Positions 43,640 to 55,080 of a stretch of DNA of 64,000 nucleotides are shown piece by piece. The notes beneath the pieces were generated by a model. It ran no database searches and was not told the DNA's origin. It saw only the letters and a program-made list of their open reading frames with translations. Position 1 is the stretch's first letter. Every line of letters begins with the position of its first letter. The DNA is from Branchiostoma floridae (lineage: Eukaryota > Chordata > Leptocardii > Amphioxiformes > Branchiostomatidae). The position numbers were made by a program, and so were the translations under genes. The stretch covers positions 644,523 to 708,522 of the forward strand of contig NC_049993.1 of the NCBI RefSeq assembly GCF_000003815.2, written 5' to 3'.

Positions 43640-45235
43640 CCTCTTGTGAATCAAAAACAGAATTTTTCGCAAAAAGATATAGCGAAACGATGTCCGATTT
43701 TCTTCAAACCAACTTTATTGGGTGCGGAATGTTTTTCTGACATGAAATATGCAACTTTTTGGTCAAAAAAAGCTTAATTTGCTCTTCTGAGACAAAAAGA
43801 GCATTTTTTTCACAGAAAAAAAGCTATCACGAAACAGTGTCCAATTTTTTCAAAGCAACTTTATTGGGTGCGGTATAATTTGTGGACATAAAATATGCAA
43901 CTTTTCGGTCAAAAAACCTCAATTTGCTCTTCTGAGGCAAAAAGAGCATTTTTTTGCAGAAAAAAAAAGACGTATCTCGAAACAACGCCCGATTTTCTTC
44001 AAACCAACTTTATTGGGTGCGGAATATTTTTTGGAGATCAAATATGCAACTTTTTGGTCAAAAAGGCTCAATTTGCTCTTCTGAGGCAAAAAGAGCATTT
44101 TTCGCAGAAAGAAAGGCGTATCGCGAAACGACGTCCGATTTTCTTCAAACCAACTTTATTGGGCGCAGAATATTTTTTTGACATCAAATTATGCAACATT
44201 TTGGTCAAAAAGGCTCAATTTGCTCTTCTGAGGCAAAAAGAGCATTTTTCGCAGGAAGTAAGACGTTTCTCCAAACGACGACCGATTTTCTTCAAACCAA
44301 CTTTATTGGGTGCGGAATAATTTTTGGACATTGAATATGCAACTTTTTAGTCAAGAAGACGCAATTTGCTCTTCTGAGGCAAAAAGAGCATTTTTCGCAG
44401 AAAAACAGGCGTATCGCGAAACGACGACCGATTTTCTTCAAACCAACTTTATTGGGTGCGGAATATTTTTTTGACATTAAATATGCAACTTTTTCGTAAA
44501 AAAAAACTTAATTTGCTCTTCTGAGGCAAAAAGAGCATTTTTCCCAGAAAAAGAGACGTTTCGCCAAACTACGACCGATTTTTTTCAAGCCAACTTTATT
44601 TGGTGCGGAATATTTTTTTTACATCAAAATAATTTTGGGACATCAAATATGCAATTTTTTGGTAAAAAAAGCTCAATTTGCTCTTCTCAGGCAAAAAGAG
44701 CATTTTTCGCTGAAAAACAGACGTTTCTCCAAACGACGTTCGATTTTCTTCAAACCAACTTTATTGGGTGCGGAATATTTTTTTTGACATCAAATATGCA
44801 ACTTTTTCGTCAAAAAGGTGCTCAATTTGGAGGCAAAAAGAGCATTTTTCGCAGAAAAGCAGACGTATTGCGAAATGATGTCCGATTTTCTTCAAACCAA
44901 CTTTAGTGGGTGCGGAATATTTTTTGACATCAAATCAAATCAAATCAAATATGCAACTTTTTGGTCAAAAAAACTGAATTTGCTCTTCTGAGGCAAAAAG
45001 AGCATTTTTCGCAGAAAAAGAGACGTTTCGCCAAACTATGACCGATTTTTTTCAAACCAACTTTATTTGATGCGGAATAATTTTTGGAGATCAAATATGC
45101 AACTTTTTGGTCATAAAAGCTTAATTTGCTATTTTGAGAGAAAAAGAGCATTTTTCGCAGAAGAAAAAGGCGTATCATGAAACAACGTCCGATTTTCTTC
45201 AAACCAGCTTTGGTTGCAGAAAATTTTTTTTACAT
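43640..45235 (+). repeat. Tandem satellite, ~147 bp unit, about 11 copies
   Basis: The marker AACTTTATTGGGTGCGG recurs at 43711, 43857, 44006, 44152, 44299, 44445, 44592, 44757, 44899, 45059 and 45206: spacings of 146, 149, 146, 147, 146 and 147, then 165, 142, 160 and 147. Each unit also has CAACTTTTTGGTCAAAAA and GCAAAAAGAGCATTTTTCGC. The unit is close to a multiple of three, which explains the ORFs across it; I do not regard them as genes. Confidence 0.9.
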
Positions 45236-46020
45236 CAAATGTGCAACTTTGCGGCCAAAAAAGCTTCGAACTGGTATACCAGTATTCAGTTAGAATTTTT
45301 TGTATACAGTGAAAAACTATTGGACATTCAGAAAACTAGTATTTAGTCAGAAAACTAATATACAACCAGAATAGTTGTATACAATAAAAACTAGTATACA
45401 CTTACGACAATTGTATACAATCAAAATCAGGTATGCAATCAGAAAACTGGTATATTGTCACAGTACACAATAAAAACTTTACTACATTACGTATTACGTT
45501 ATACAGGCAGAATACTAAAAATACAATTAGAAAACTGTAACGTTAACAGTAATATAATAAAAAAACGAAAGGTAGTATTCAAAAAGAAAACTGGCATTTT
45601 ATAAAAAAACTGGTATACAATTTCAACAATTATCATACAGGCGGAATACAATTGGACATCTGGCCATGGTATACAATTTAAAGAAAATGGCATTCAATAA
45701 TTGTTATTCATTCAGGAAACTGATATACAATAAAGAAAATAAGCATTCAGTCAGAAAACCAGTATACAATCCTTGAACTGGTATCCAATTAGAAAACTGG
45801 TATTAACTCAGAAAACTAGTATACAATAGAAAAAATGGTAAAATATCGGAAAAATGATATACAATCTAAAAAACGACATACAATCAGAAAAAAGGTATCC
45901 AATCAGAAAAACAAAATACTAATATTCAATCCAAAAACTAATATACAATCAAGAAACTGGCATACAGTATGAAAATTCCGATACAATACGAAAACATGCA
46001 TTCAAACTAAGGTTTTTGTA
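45236..46020 (+). repeat. Degenerate AT-rich repeat (GAAAACTGGTATACAAT-like)
   Basis: Loose repeats of 20-30 bases around AAACTGGTATACAA and CAGAAAACT fill the stretch between the satellite and the next minisatellite. Units have diverged too far for a clean period. Confidence 0.6.
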
Positions 46021-46073
46021 GTGGTCTCACGCTAGCGTATGCATGGTGCATAACAAAAAAAAGTTTAGAAACA

Positions 46074-46857
46074 TCATTTCAGACTCAGTCCGTACCACAT
46101 ACAGGTACGTCAGACTCAGTCTGTTCCACATGCGTACTGGTACGTCAGACTCAGACCGTACCACATACAGGTACGTCAGACTCAGTCCGTACCACATACT
46201 GGTACGTCAGACTCAGACCGCACCACATACAGGTACGTCAGACTCAGACCGTACCACATACTGGTACGTCAGACTCAGTCCGTACCACATACTGGTACGT
46301 CAGACTCAGTCCGTACCACATGCGTACTGGTACGTCAGACTCAGACCGTACCACATACAGGTACGTCACACTCAGACCGTACCACATACTGGTACGTCAG
46401 ACTCAGTCCGTACCACATACTGGTACGTCAGACTCAGTTCGTACCACATGCGTACTGGTACGTCAGACTCAGACCGTACCACATACAGGTACGTCAGACT
46501 CAGACCGTACCACATACAGGTACGTCAGACTCAGACCGTACCACATACTGGTACGTCAGACTCAGTCCGTCCCACAGGCAGGTCCGACCGACTCAGTCCG
46601 TACCACATACAGGTACGTCAGACTCAGACCGTACCACATACTGGTACGTCAGACTCAGTCCGTACCACATACAGGTACGTCAGATTTAGTCCATACCACA
46701 TGCGTACTGGTACGTCAGACTCAAACTGTACCACATACTGGTACGTCAGACTCAAACCATACCACATATTGGTACTGGTCAGATTCAGACCATACCACGC
46801 ACTGGTACGTCCGACTCAGACCATACCACGCACTGGTACGTCAGACTCAGACCGTAC
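46074..46857 (-). repeat. 31 bp minisatellite built on the kringle exon's splice donor
   Basis: About 25 units; on the minus strand each reads roughly CCAGTATGTGGTACGGTCTG followed by AGTCTGACGTA. The kringle exon ends CCAGTGTGTG with its donor GTACGG, which is the start of the same unit. So the array repeats the last codons of the exon plus the 5' splice site. The plus-strand 341-codon ORF exists only because the unit has no stop in any plus frame. Confidence 0.85.
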
Positions 46858-47096
46858 CACACACTGGCACATCACAGTGCTCCCATCTCGTGTTGCGATC
46901 CGTGGTGTAGCACCAAACTCCGGGGTCGCCGCTTGGATTCCGGCAGTAGTTCCTCTTCAGTCCGGCGGACGGATACATGATAGCCTGGTAAGAGTGTCCA
47001 TGGGTATCAGCATGCTCCAGCACTGGCACGTCTTACCCGTTTTGGTCACTGAGACTGTTCCTCGGTAGGATGACCCATCTCCCTCCTGGCATAACT
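46858..47096 (-). pseudogene. Kringle exon with one-base frameshift
   Basis: All six kringle cysteines are present: LCQEGDG, TCQCW, NYCRNP, VWCYTTD, HCDV and PVC. YRGTVSVTKTGKTCQ and RNPSGD are textbook kringle sequence. The first part (through CQCW) and the second part (from THGHSYQ) lie in different frames; one base is missing around 47010-47019. With that base the exon would be phase 1 at both ends, as kringle exons usually are. Confidence 0.8.
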
Positions 47097-48946
47097 CTGG
47101 TACATGGAATTTGAAAGAAAAGTATAATTGCCGCATCGTATACGTAGGTATGTTTATTACCTCAATGTAGTATATCATGGAGGTTAAATCTTCGATAGCG
47201 TTTATCTGTCTGTCTGATGGTCTAAAAGATAACTCCAGGACGGCTGAATGGATTGCTTTTCGTATTTGGTGTAGGTGTGGCAAAATTGGAAGTTTTTAGA
47301 TTTGGGGCTCCTAGCGACTTCCCATGGTACTGAAGCGGAACGTTTGGTTTTGATATATCTTTTTTTGAACAGGCTATGGCCATAATGAACGTACATTAGG
47401 CAAAGGTGTACCCAATTATTTGCATATTATGATAAGGGGGACTTAATTCTAATAATTGAAGAGGAAATAGTATAATGATGCATTCCATTGTTTTCCATAA
47501 CTGGACTTCAGTAACTGTATGTAAGTCATTGCAGCTGGAACATAAACAGATACAAAAATGCAACTGAGGAACTTACTCATAACTAATACCAAAAGGAAAA
47601 AACACCGTAATGATAAATGATGGGAAATTAATGCATGTGACATGTGTTAGTTGAAGGTGAATAGTACCGTGCAAAAATTTTGCAAACATATAAGTCATTT
47701 GCATTAAGTCTATGCCTGTAAAATATGTATCACAAATAGTACACATAGCAACAGGAACCCAACTTACGTAACATCTTACTCATCTCGTGAAGACGCCGCT
47801 CCAAAGCGGTCCTTCCACTTCGCTCCTTATCTAGGTCATGCTTCAATGCGTCAACAGTGGTGGACATGTCATCTTGGTCGCGCTTCAAGGCGTCAACAGT
47901 GATGGATGTGTCGTCTTGGTTGCGTTTCAAGGCGTCAACAGCGGTGGACAGTTGGCGCATGTCTTTTTGGTCGCGCTTCAAGGCATCAACAGTAGCGAAC
48001 ATGTTTTGGTCGTGCTTCAAGGCGTCAACAGTGGTAGACATGTTGCCTTGGTCGTGCTTCAAGGCGTCAACAGTGGTGGACATGTTGCCTTGGTCGCGCT
48101 TCAAGGCGTCGACAATGGTGAACAGTTGGCGCACGTCGTCTTGGTCGCGCTTCAAGGCGTCAACAGTGGTGGGCAGTTGGCGCATGTCGTCTTGGTCGCG
48201 CTTCAAGGCGTCAACAGCGGTGGACAGTTGGCGCATGTCGTCTTGGTCGCGCTTCAAGGCGCCAACAGTGGTAGATATGTCGTCTTGGTCGCGCTTCAAG
48301 GCGTCAACAGCGGTAGACAGTTGGCGCATGTCGTCTTGGTCGCGCTTCAAGGCGTCAACAGCGGCGGACAGTTGGCGCATGTCGTCTTGGTCGCACTTCA
48401 AGGCGTCAACAGTGGTGAATATGTCGTCTTGGTCGCGTTTCAAGGCGTCAACAGCAGTGGGCAGTTGGCGCATACCGTCTTGGTCGCGCTTCAAGGTGTC
48501 AACAGTGGCGAACAAGGCGTCAACAGTGGTGGACATGTTGCCTTGGTCGTGCTTCAAGGCGTCAACAGTGGTAGACATGTTGCCTTGGTCGCGCTTCAAT
48601 GCGTCAACAGTGGTGGAAATGTCTTGGTAGTGCTTTAAGGCATTAACCGTGGTGGACATGTCGTCAAGGTAGTGCTTCAAGTCGTCGATAGTGGTGGACA
48701 GTTGGGATATTTCCTGTGTAAACGTTCATGTACGTCAGAATTGTAAAATGACAACAGAAACTGTGTCAGAATAGTAATTTATGATACAAGATTGTATTAC
48801 CTCTTTATTGATAAGCGTCAGAGGGACAAGTCCTACAGCAACCAGACCAAGCAGCGCAACAATGCCGGCCGCGATGCAGCTTTGGCGGGAGCGGATGAAG
48901 CTACAGAGGCCAAGGCGGTCGTTTGCTCCACCCGGATCCGTGCAGT
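46858..48946 (-). CDS. Type II membrane protein with coiled coil and frameshifted kringle (partial gene)
   Basis: Three minus-strand exons join in consistent phase: 48946-48801 (transmembrane), 48713-47768 (coiled coil), 47096-46858 (kringle). The protein should have its N terminus in the cytosol, a single membrane span, a long extracellular rod and a terminal kringle. The first exon needs an upstream exon in phase 1 that I could not find; the kringle exon ends at a donor whose next exon I could not find. The kringle exon lacks one base, so the reading frame breaks inside the domain. It may be a pseudogene, an allele or an assembly error. Amphioxus has, to my knowledge, many proteins of this layout. 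Confidence 0.65.
47768..48713 (-). CDS. Coiled-coil exon with 14- and 17-residue repeats
   Basis: About 315 residues of repeated VDALKRDQ. Fourteen-residue units (STTVDALKRDQGNM) are two heptads with V, L, Q and M in a/d positions. Seventeen-residue units add three residues (MRQL), a stammer in the coil. The exon ends with ERSGRTALERRLHEM, the usual non-repetitive closing segment. Donor TTAC/GTAAGT leaves phase 1; GATGA/GTAAGA just upstream is a second possible donor. Long plus-strand ORFs here are shadows. Confidence 0.75.
48801..48946 (-). CDS. Transmembrane exon
   Basis: It reads a short polar stretch with Cys, then CIAAGIVALLGLVAVGLVPL, a clear membrane span preceded by Arg (IRSRQ), which predicts N-in topology. 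It ends INKE at donor GAG/GTAATA in phase 0; the acceptor is CTCTGCAG. Upstream phase is 1. Confidence 0.7.
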
Positions 48947-49091
48947 CTGCAGAGACAATCATTTGTATAGGCTTAGGTCTTTCGATTGATTCGATTTTTA
49001 TTAAATGGGTGACGTCAACAACCTCTGGGAAACATAAAACTGATACGTGTGCTGGCGAAAAATGTTTGGATCCAAGTTGTAACCTTCGTTA

Positions 49092-49416
49092 AGCTAAGGT
49101 CACAACCCGCCGTACGTGCAATTTGTCGGTACGTCTTTTTGAGGAGGCCACGTCTGCCACGTATTTCTAAAAACGTTCGGGCTGTACAGGGCAGGCGCGT
49201 CGCCCGCACTGGCACGTACGGGGACGAATCCGCAGCCCGATGGCACACAAAGTTTTGCCTGCACGTAAATTTGTGTCTGCGTGCTACAAAATCCATCGGA
49301 TTCCCTACGAGTTCGTACGGAGGCGGTACTTACCACTTACGGATCCCAAAAGATTTCCCACGTTTTGGCACGTAGACAGCACATATTTGCACGTACGGCG
49401 GGTTGTGCCCTTAGCT
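49092..49416. mobile_element. Harbinger-like inverted-repeat element
   Basis: Terminal repeats of about 30 bases start AGCTAAGG and include CACAACCCGCCGTACGTGCA on both ends. TTA on each side (49089-49091, 49417-49419) fits the TWA target of PIF/Harbinger transposases. The interior is rich in ACGTA. No ORF of note. Confidence 0.8.
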
Positions 49417-49479
49417 TTAGGATATCTCAATGGTCCGGAATGAACAGATAACAAGTATATGGCACCGGTGAGGTGAGGT

Positions 49480-49755
49480 GAGAAGGTATACCAAACAATA
49501 GATTCGTCATCATGTTGTTTCATATTTTCTTCCTAAACTATTGAATTAATCGTTCAATTCTACGACATTAGCATTCGTTTTCCAATATTTCTTTTAAATC
49601 TAATAAGGCATATATTTGTTCATTTAGCAGCTGCTTTTTACGATCTACAGTATGGTCGAAATACTCAAAGTATGTTTGAAAACGGACGAAAATCTATGCG
49701 CGTGTGGATCCATGCCATCCATATAGTCAAATCAACATGGCCTTACTTTAATATA
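49480..49755. mobile_element. Partial AGGCCATGTTG-family element
   Basis: Core TTTAGCAGCTGCTTTTTACG and right end ATATAGTCAAATCAACATGG match the copies at 14034 and 28862. The left inverted end is not found. Confidence 0.5.
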
Positions 49756-51267
49756 TCTAAATACGTCCACCTATCGACTCAACAAGTCATCCAATAAATT
49801 TGAAAAGTTATACCATGTCATAATTGAGCACCGTTGTTGCAGAAACATTTCAACAAACAGTGAATTACACTGACATCGCTGATCTGTACCCGCAGAGGGA
49901 AAACAGCGGGACCTTTTTTCGCATCTTTTTCGTTTCGGCATATTTAGTTTTTTTGCGAGAACGAAGAGTATGATCACATACTTTTCAGAACTTTCATACA
50001 TTTTGAGTTCATGAATATTGATCAATTTTATTTTTGCCTGGTTGATTCCAGATTCAGATTCACCAACACGGGTGTATGGACGGTCCAAATGCGACCATAT
50101 ACCCGGGTACCCTTTCTTCTTGAAAACGTTCTGATTCTATTTTTTAATCATTTCAGTTTACAGATTTAAAAAGAACAAGAAATCTTTAATCAGCCGGCAA
50201 CTGAAACCTAGTTTCTCTGCAAGGCCGGCTAATCACAGAATGTAAACTAATGAAACGAGCGACGAAATATGAAGAAAAATGATATCTCACTGATTTTGAT
50301 GATAATTTTACATACAAAATTTTACAGATTCTTTTACCCACAGATAGCTTTTTGTACTACCCTTTCTTAATTGCATGGGGGTGGGCGTCAATTCTAAGTT
50401 TGTACATTGCCGATCTTACCTCATATTCATCTAGTAATATTAAATAATTTTTCATGGAGAATCCCTTCTTTAGTTTTTTGTAGACAGTCTATGAAAAAAA
50501 TGTCTGGATATCTTCCAGCATTTTTCTTAACAATGTACATATATGCTTATTGTCCAACTGTGAATTCATACTCACGGTAGGGAATGTGTTTAAAAGTCCA
50601 ACTGTTCGAGGCGTAGCCAAAACTTGACTGTACGTATGGATATATCTAAGTCAATTGGGAACATCCCAAGCTCCGCTCTACTACCTATGTTACTTGTATT
50701 TACTTGTGTTACTTTCTATGGAGTTATGGGTTCTCTGGAGTTTGCCGAGATGGGAGTATGCTGTGAAAGGGAGTGTCGGGGCAAAATCGCTATCACGCCG
50801 AACTCCCTTTCCCGGCACAAGAGAACCCAGCCAACGTTGAAAATCGCGACCCCCCCCAAATAAAAAACAGCCCCGTTCGAAGACTGCAATGGAGTCTACG
50901 CTAGGGGGGCCAAACTCACAACACTCACTCTCTGCCTCGAGGGCTATCTACCACTCCAAAATCATGACCACAGCATGTCCAGGACGCGAGATATCAAACA
51001 TGGAGGTTCCGCTGCAGTACCTTAGTAAGCCGGTAGGGGGCCCATTATCGAACTCCTCCTTCGTTTTCCCGACCCCTTTCCACCCACCAAATATCATCAG
51101 CATCCATCGAAGTCTTCTCGAGTTATACTGTTCACGGACAGCGGGACAAACAGACGCATAAGCTTAAAGCGAAAACACAACCATGGCCATTCTGGCAAAG
51201 GTAAATATAACCTCCATGACATTTCATGGAGGTAAAAATACACAAATATCAATACTGAAGGTGCTGA
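49756..51267. other. Intergenic DNA with one dispersed repeat
   Basis: The stretch 50885-51130 resembles 59150-59260 and, more loosely, 61365-61620 (shared CTCTCTGCC...AGAGCTATCTACC and CAAGACCACAGCATGTC). I see no exon for the N terminus of the coiled-coil gene here, though it may be short. Confidence 0.4.
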
Positions 51268-51367
51268 NNNNNNNNNNNNNNNNNNNNNNNNNNNNNNNNN
51301 NNNNNNNNNNNNNNNNNNNNNNNNNNNNNNNNNNNNNNNNNNNNNNNNNNNNNNNNNNNNNNNNNNN
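51268..51367. other. Assembly gap (100 N)
   Basis: Exactly 100 N, a gap of unknown true size. Confidence 0.98.
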
Positions 51368-51375
51368 CCACGTTT

Positions 51376-51600
51376 TATCGCCTCGGCTTCTTCGTAGGTG
51401 TCGGTAGACGTTTCTTGCTCTTCTTGCGACTTGTCAGAAGCGCCTTTGCCATGGCGGACACGCCCGCTTGAGACATTCCGGTAGACAGGAGGGGGCTGGG
51501 GCGGCGGCCCGCTGGTTTGGCCGCTGCCGGGGTCCGAAAAAGGGGTCTGGACAGACTCTGCTTACTCGTACATTTGGACCGTACTGTGCTGACAACCGTC
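51376..51600 (-). CDS. Possible last coding exon of an unknown gene
   Basis: An open minus-strand frame of about 75 codons ends in KKSKKRLPTPTKKPRR and a stop at 51378-51376. GC-rich and Pro/Ala/Lys-rich, it differs in base composition from its AT-rich surroundings. Acceptor candidates lie near 51590 (TTGTCAGCACAG). The neighbouring gap prevents any check on the downstream side. It may be a histone-tail-like or disordered C terminus, or chance. Confidence 0.25.
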
Positions 51601-51779
51601 GCGCAGTGTATAACAGCGAGGGAAGAACGTGAATTAATGCAACCAAACCTCCTTGATACAGCAAATGATGTCTTAATCAGTCTGACGAAGCGAGGCCACT
51701 TTTGCTTTTACTTGGATTGGTGACGTGGCATTAGGTGATAAAAATGGATTTTTGTTTTAATGTCACAGGCCGAGTGATC

Positions 51780-52640
51780 TCCCTTTTGTTCAAGGCATTC
51801 TTCGGTATTTACTTTGAGGAAAATACATGAATTCAACAATTGATACATTAATCAGTCTGCCCACTTTTGCTTTTATTAGAATTGATGACGTGACTTTAGG
51901 TGATGAAAATTTTGTTTTTTTCTGCAAGAAGCTGTCAGTTGAACAACTCAAACCTCAAACAACCTCAAACGACTTCAAAGTAACGGCCCTAATATGTAGT
52001 GTACAGAGGGCGAAAAGCTTGTATGGCGCTCTGAATACATTGCTTTTGCATTTATCATAAAAATGCAGCAAGTCCTAAATATTTACCAGTTATTTCGATT
52101 TAATCCACCGATAGATCGAAGCAATTTCTGGTCGCCACATCGTCTGTGTTAGGACTCTGATGATGGAGAAGTTTTACCTTCTTCAGTCCACAGACGACAG
52201 TAAGATAAAACTTTGGATGTTATAATTCATAAGTGGCTCATGATCATATCATAGCACAATTCTATCACTGTCAACTTATAATACTGGTATACTAAGAATT
52301 TAAAGCCTCGAATTGCTTCGATCTCAGTAAAACCAGCTGACTAACTCCAAATAACTGGTAGATTTGCTTCATTTATAAATTTGCTTTTATTGTTCATTAT
52401 TAGTGCATGCAAAATGTATCCAGAACGCCACACAAAGTCGTTGCCCCATGTATACTGCATATTACAGTCATTTGAGGCTGTTTGAGGTCGTTTGAAGTGT
52501 TTGAGCAAGCCCTGCAAGTAGCAGACTAATTTTCTTGTAAGACTAAGAGACGTTGATTTGGGGTGGTAGGTAGAAACCAAAGTGTTTGTAACGTTACTTG
52601 AGTCGATGAACCCTTGTGTTTTTCTGGAGATATCATAGTT
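51780..52640. repeat. Inverted repeat, probable MITE
   Basis: The segment about 51950-52050 (CCTCAAACAACCTCAAACGA ... GCGCTCTGAATACATTGC) is the reverse complement, with some changes, of about 52405-52510. The spacer is ~360 bases. Inside the left half, 51650-51740 and 51835-51915 are also direct repeats of each other. Outer ends are not clear. Confidence 0.5.
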
Positions 52641-53213
52641 TTTGTGGGCACCACAGGCCCCATCTTTCAGTTAGACTGGGGAACTTCTCAGAGGTTATGA
52701 TGGCTACTTCCGTGAAAAATGGAGGTTTTAAATTTGTTTCGGGCTTGTGTGCGCCATAGTGTGTGTATGCAACTGCATCATCTGTTTGTGTTTACGGATA
52801 TTTCTGTTTGATATAGATATTGATATGGATATTTTGGTCAACATATTGAAGTTACGTAATGGTTGGATAGATTCATTCTGATGATATTCGGTTTTTGGTC
52901 GAGATTAAACAGTGTGGGCCTCCTGGCTGCCATCTTTGGTGCTGGTCATATTGTTGCAGACTGTATTATACAACAAAGAGAAATAGCATCAATTGCATAC
53001 AACATATATCTTCTTATATCAACATGGCACAGGAAAAGAATGTTGCTTAATATGCAATTATGTGCTTACAAACCATGTAATATAAGCTCCATCCTTTTCA
53101 TACTTTCATATCTGCAAAGGCGAGAAGTGAAACCTATCCCTGACTTTGTTCCAAGGTCTTAGTTCGTCTGTCTGTTGTTTAAAATATGTTTTTGTTACCT
53201 CGTAAGCAAATAC

Positions 53214-53570
53214 CTAGCTTCGGCTATGGCCGTCCCTCGGATAGGACGTTAAATGGAGGTCCCGTGTATGGGGAGAGCTACACCCCATGCACGTTAAAGA
53301 ACCCCCACACGTGCGATGGTGCGGTGTGCGTTGGTGCAAATCCTTCTGTCGGGAGTTGGTGATTCACTTCAAATCACCCGGATGGAGGCCTGGCGAACCT
53401 CTGTCTCGTATCAGCCACACGGTAATTTACATCATTCACCCGGATGGGAGACCTGGCGCATCCCCGTCTTGTGACTAGCCAGCGAAAGGGTATGTCACCC
53501 CGTAAGGGGCGGTATAATCCCGTCGTGTGTAAACATGTGCGATCACGCCGACCGATGATGATGATGATGA
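53214..53570 (+). mobile_element. SINE body, 5'-truncated, with 9 bp target duplication
   Basis: It shares with 58140-58480 the conserved core GATAGGACGTTAAATGGAGG ... CACGTTAAAGAACCCCCACA. It ends in (GAT)n and is flanked by a perfect AGCAAATAC duplication (53205-53213, 53571-53579), the mark of LINE-driven insertion. Confidence 0.85.
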
Positions 53571-53970
53571 AGCAAATACGACTCAGTTCTCCTGGTTGAC
53601 TGACGTCTTCATCAGTGTGGGTCTGTGGGAAGCCTTCCCTGACTCTTCGTTTTCTTTGTGACTTTCTCCATCTAAAACAATGTGCAGAAAATCATCATCT
53701 CACAGGCAAGACAAGATATAACGTTACAACATGTATTGGCCATCAATCTTGTTCCAGTGGTCTGACCAGTGGGTCTGTGCTGCTAGAGAATATTTCAATC
53801 CCAGACTAGAAAAGTGGTAAATAAACCTTTAAGATAACTTAAGGTAAGCTTAGTCTCATTAAGACTTGAGACTTGAGACTTTATTTGAAAATCCATTAGT
53901 GACGTGCCCTAGGGCACGCCACTAATCTTCCTGGATTTAATGAGAAGCTTTTGGCTACAGTACGTGCCGG

Positions 53971-55080
53971 CAGCTAAACATGTACAGTGAAAACAAGCGA
54001 CTAAACAAGCCTTTTCTTATTTGCATGTACCGTAAATGCAGAATTGTGTTCCCTGGTTCCCAGTTAGTAGCCACAAAGATGTTACCTTCAAGGTGCCCTA
54101 CCTGGTACCCACAGCTAATAGCCACACAGATAGTACCTGTAAGGTGCCTTAACTGGTCCCCAGACTTAATAGACACAAAGATTTTACCTGTAAGGTGGGT
54201 AACCTGGTCCCCAGAGCTAAGAGTCATAGAGATACTACCTGTAAAGTGCTCTAACTGGTCTCCGGAGGTAAGAGCCACGCAAATATTACCTGTAAGGTGC
54301 CCTACCTGGTCCCAAGAGTTAATAGCCAAACAAAAATTAACCCGTAAGGTATGTACTGTACGGTATGTTACCTGGTCCCCAGAGCTAGGAGCCACACAAA
54401 GATCACCTGTACGGTATGTTACCTGGTCCCCAGAGGTAGGAGCCACACAAATATCACCTGTACGGTATGTTACCTGGTCCCCAGAGGTAGGAGCCACACA
54501 AATATCACCTGTACGGTATGTTACCTGGTCCCCAGAGGTAGGAGCCGCACAAATATCACCTGTACGGTATGTTACCTGGTCCCCAGAGGTAGGAGCCACA
54601 CAAATATCACCTGTACGGTATGTTACCTGGTCCCCAGAGGTAGGAGCCGCACAAATATCACCTGTACGGTATGTTACCTGGTCCCCAGAGGTAGGAGCCG
54701 CACAAATATCACCTGTACGGTATGTTACCTGGTCCCCAGAGCTAGGAGCTACACAAATATCACCTGTACGGTATGTTACCTGGTCCCCAGAGCTAGGAGC
54801 CACACAAATATCACCTGTACGGTATGTTACCTGGTCCCCAGAGCTAGGAGCCACACAAATATTACCTGTATGGTATGTTACCTGGTCCCCAGAGCTAGGA
54901 GCCACACAAATATCACCTGTACGGTATGTTACCTGGTCCCCAGAGCTAGGAGCCGCACAAATATCACCTGTACGGTATGTTACCTGGTCCCCAGAGGTAG
55001 GAACCGCACAAATATCACCTTTAAGGTATGTTACCTGGTCCCCAGAGGTAAGATCTGATGCATGGGCGGTACTGTGACTC
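53971..55080 (-). repeat. 51 bp minisatellite, open in frame on both strands
   Basis: About 20 units. On the minus strand the unit encodes 17 residues, SGDQVTYRTGDICVAPT, giving a 383-codon ORF (55106-53955); the plus strand is open for 365 codons too. Units at the left (54050-54350) are quite diverged, yet the spacing stays in multiples of three. I see no exon signals beyond the array and no known domain, so I list it as a repeat; a coding role is possible but unproven. Confidence 0.8.

Noticed and set aside
43895..44320. 141-codon ORF over the 147 bp satellite
   Set aside because: The unit is near a multiple of three, so open frames persist for a few units by chance. There is no start context, splice site or domain.
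46043..47068. 341-codon plus-strand ORF over the 31 bp array
   Set aside because: The unit has no stop codon in any plus frame, so a long ORF is automatic. The biological signal is the minus-strand kringle exon and its donor.
47838..48638. Two long plus-strand ORFs (266 and 257 codons) over the coiled-coil exon
   Set aside because: They are shadows of the repeat. Only the minus frame gives heptads, flanking splice sites and a matching transmembrane exon.
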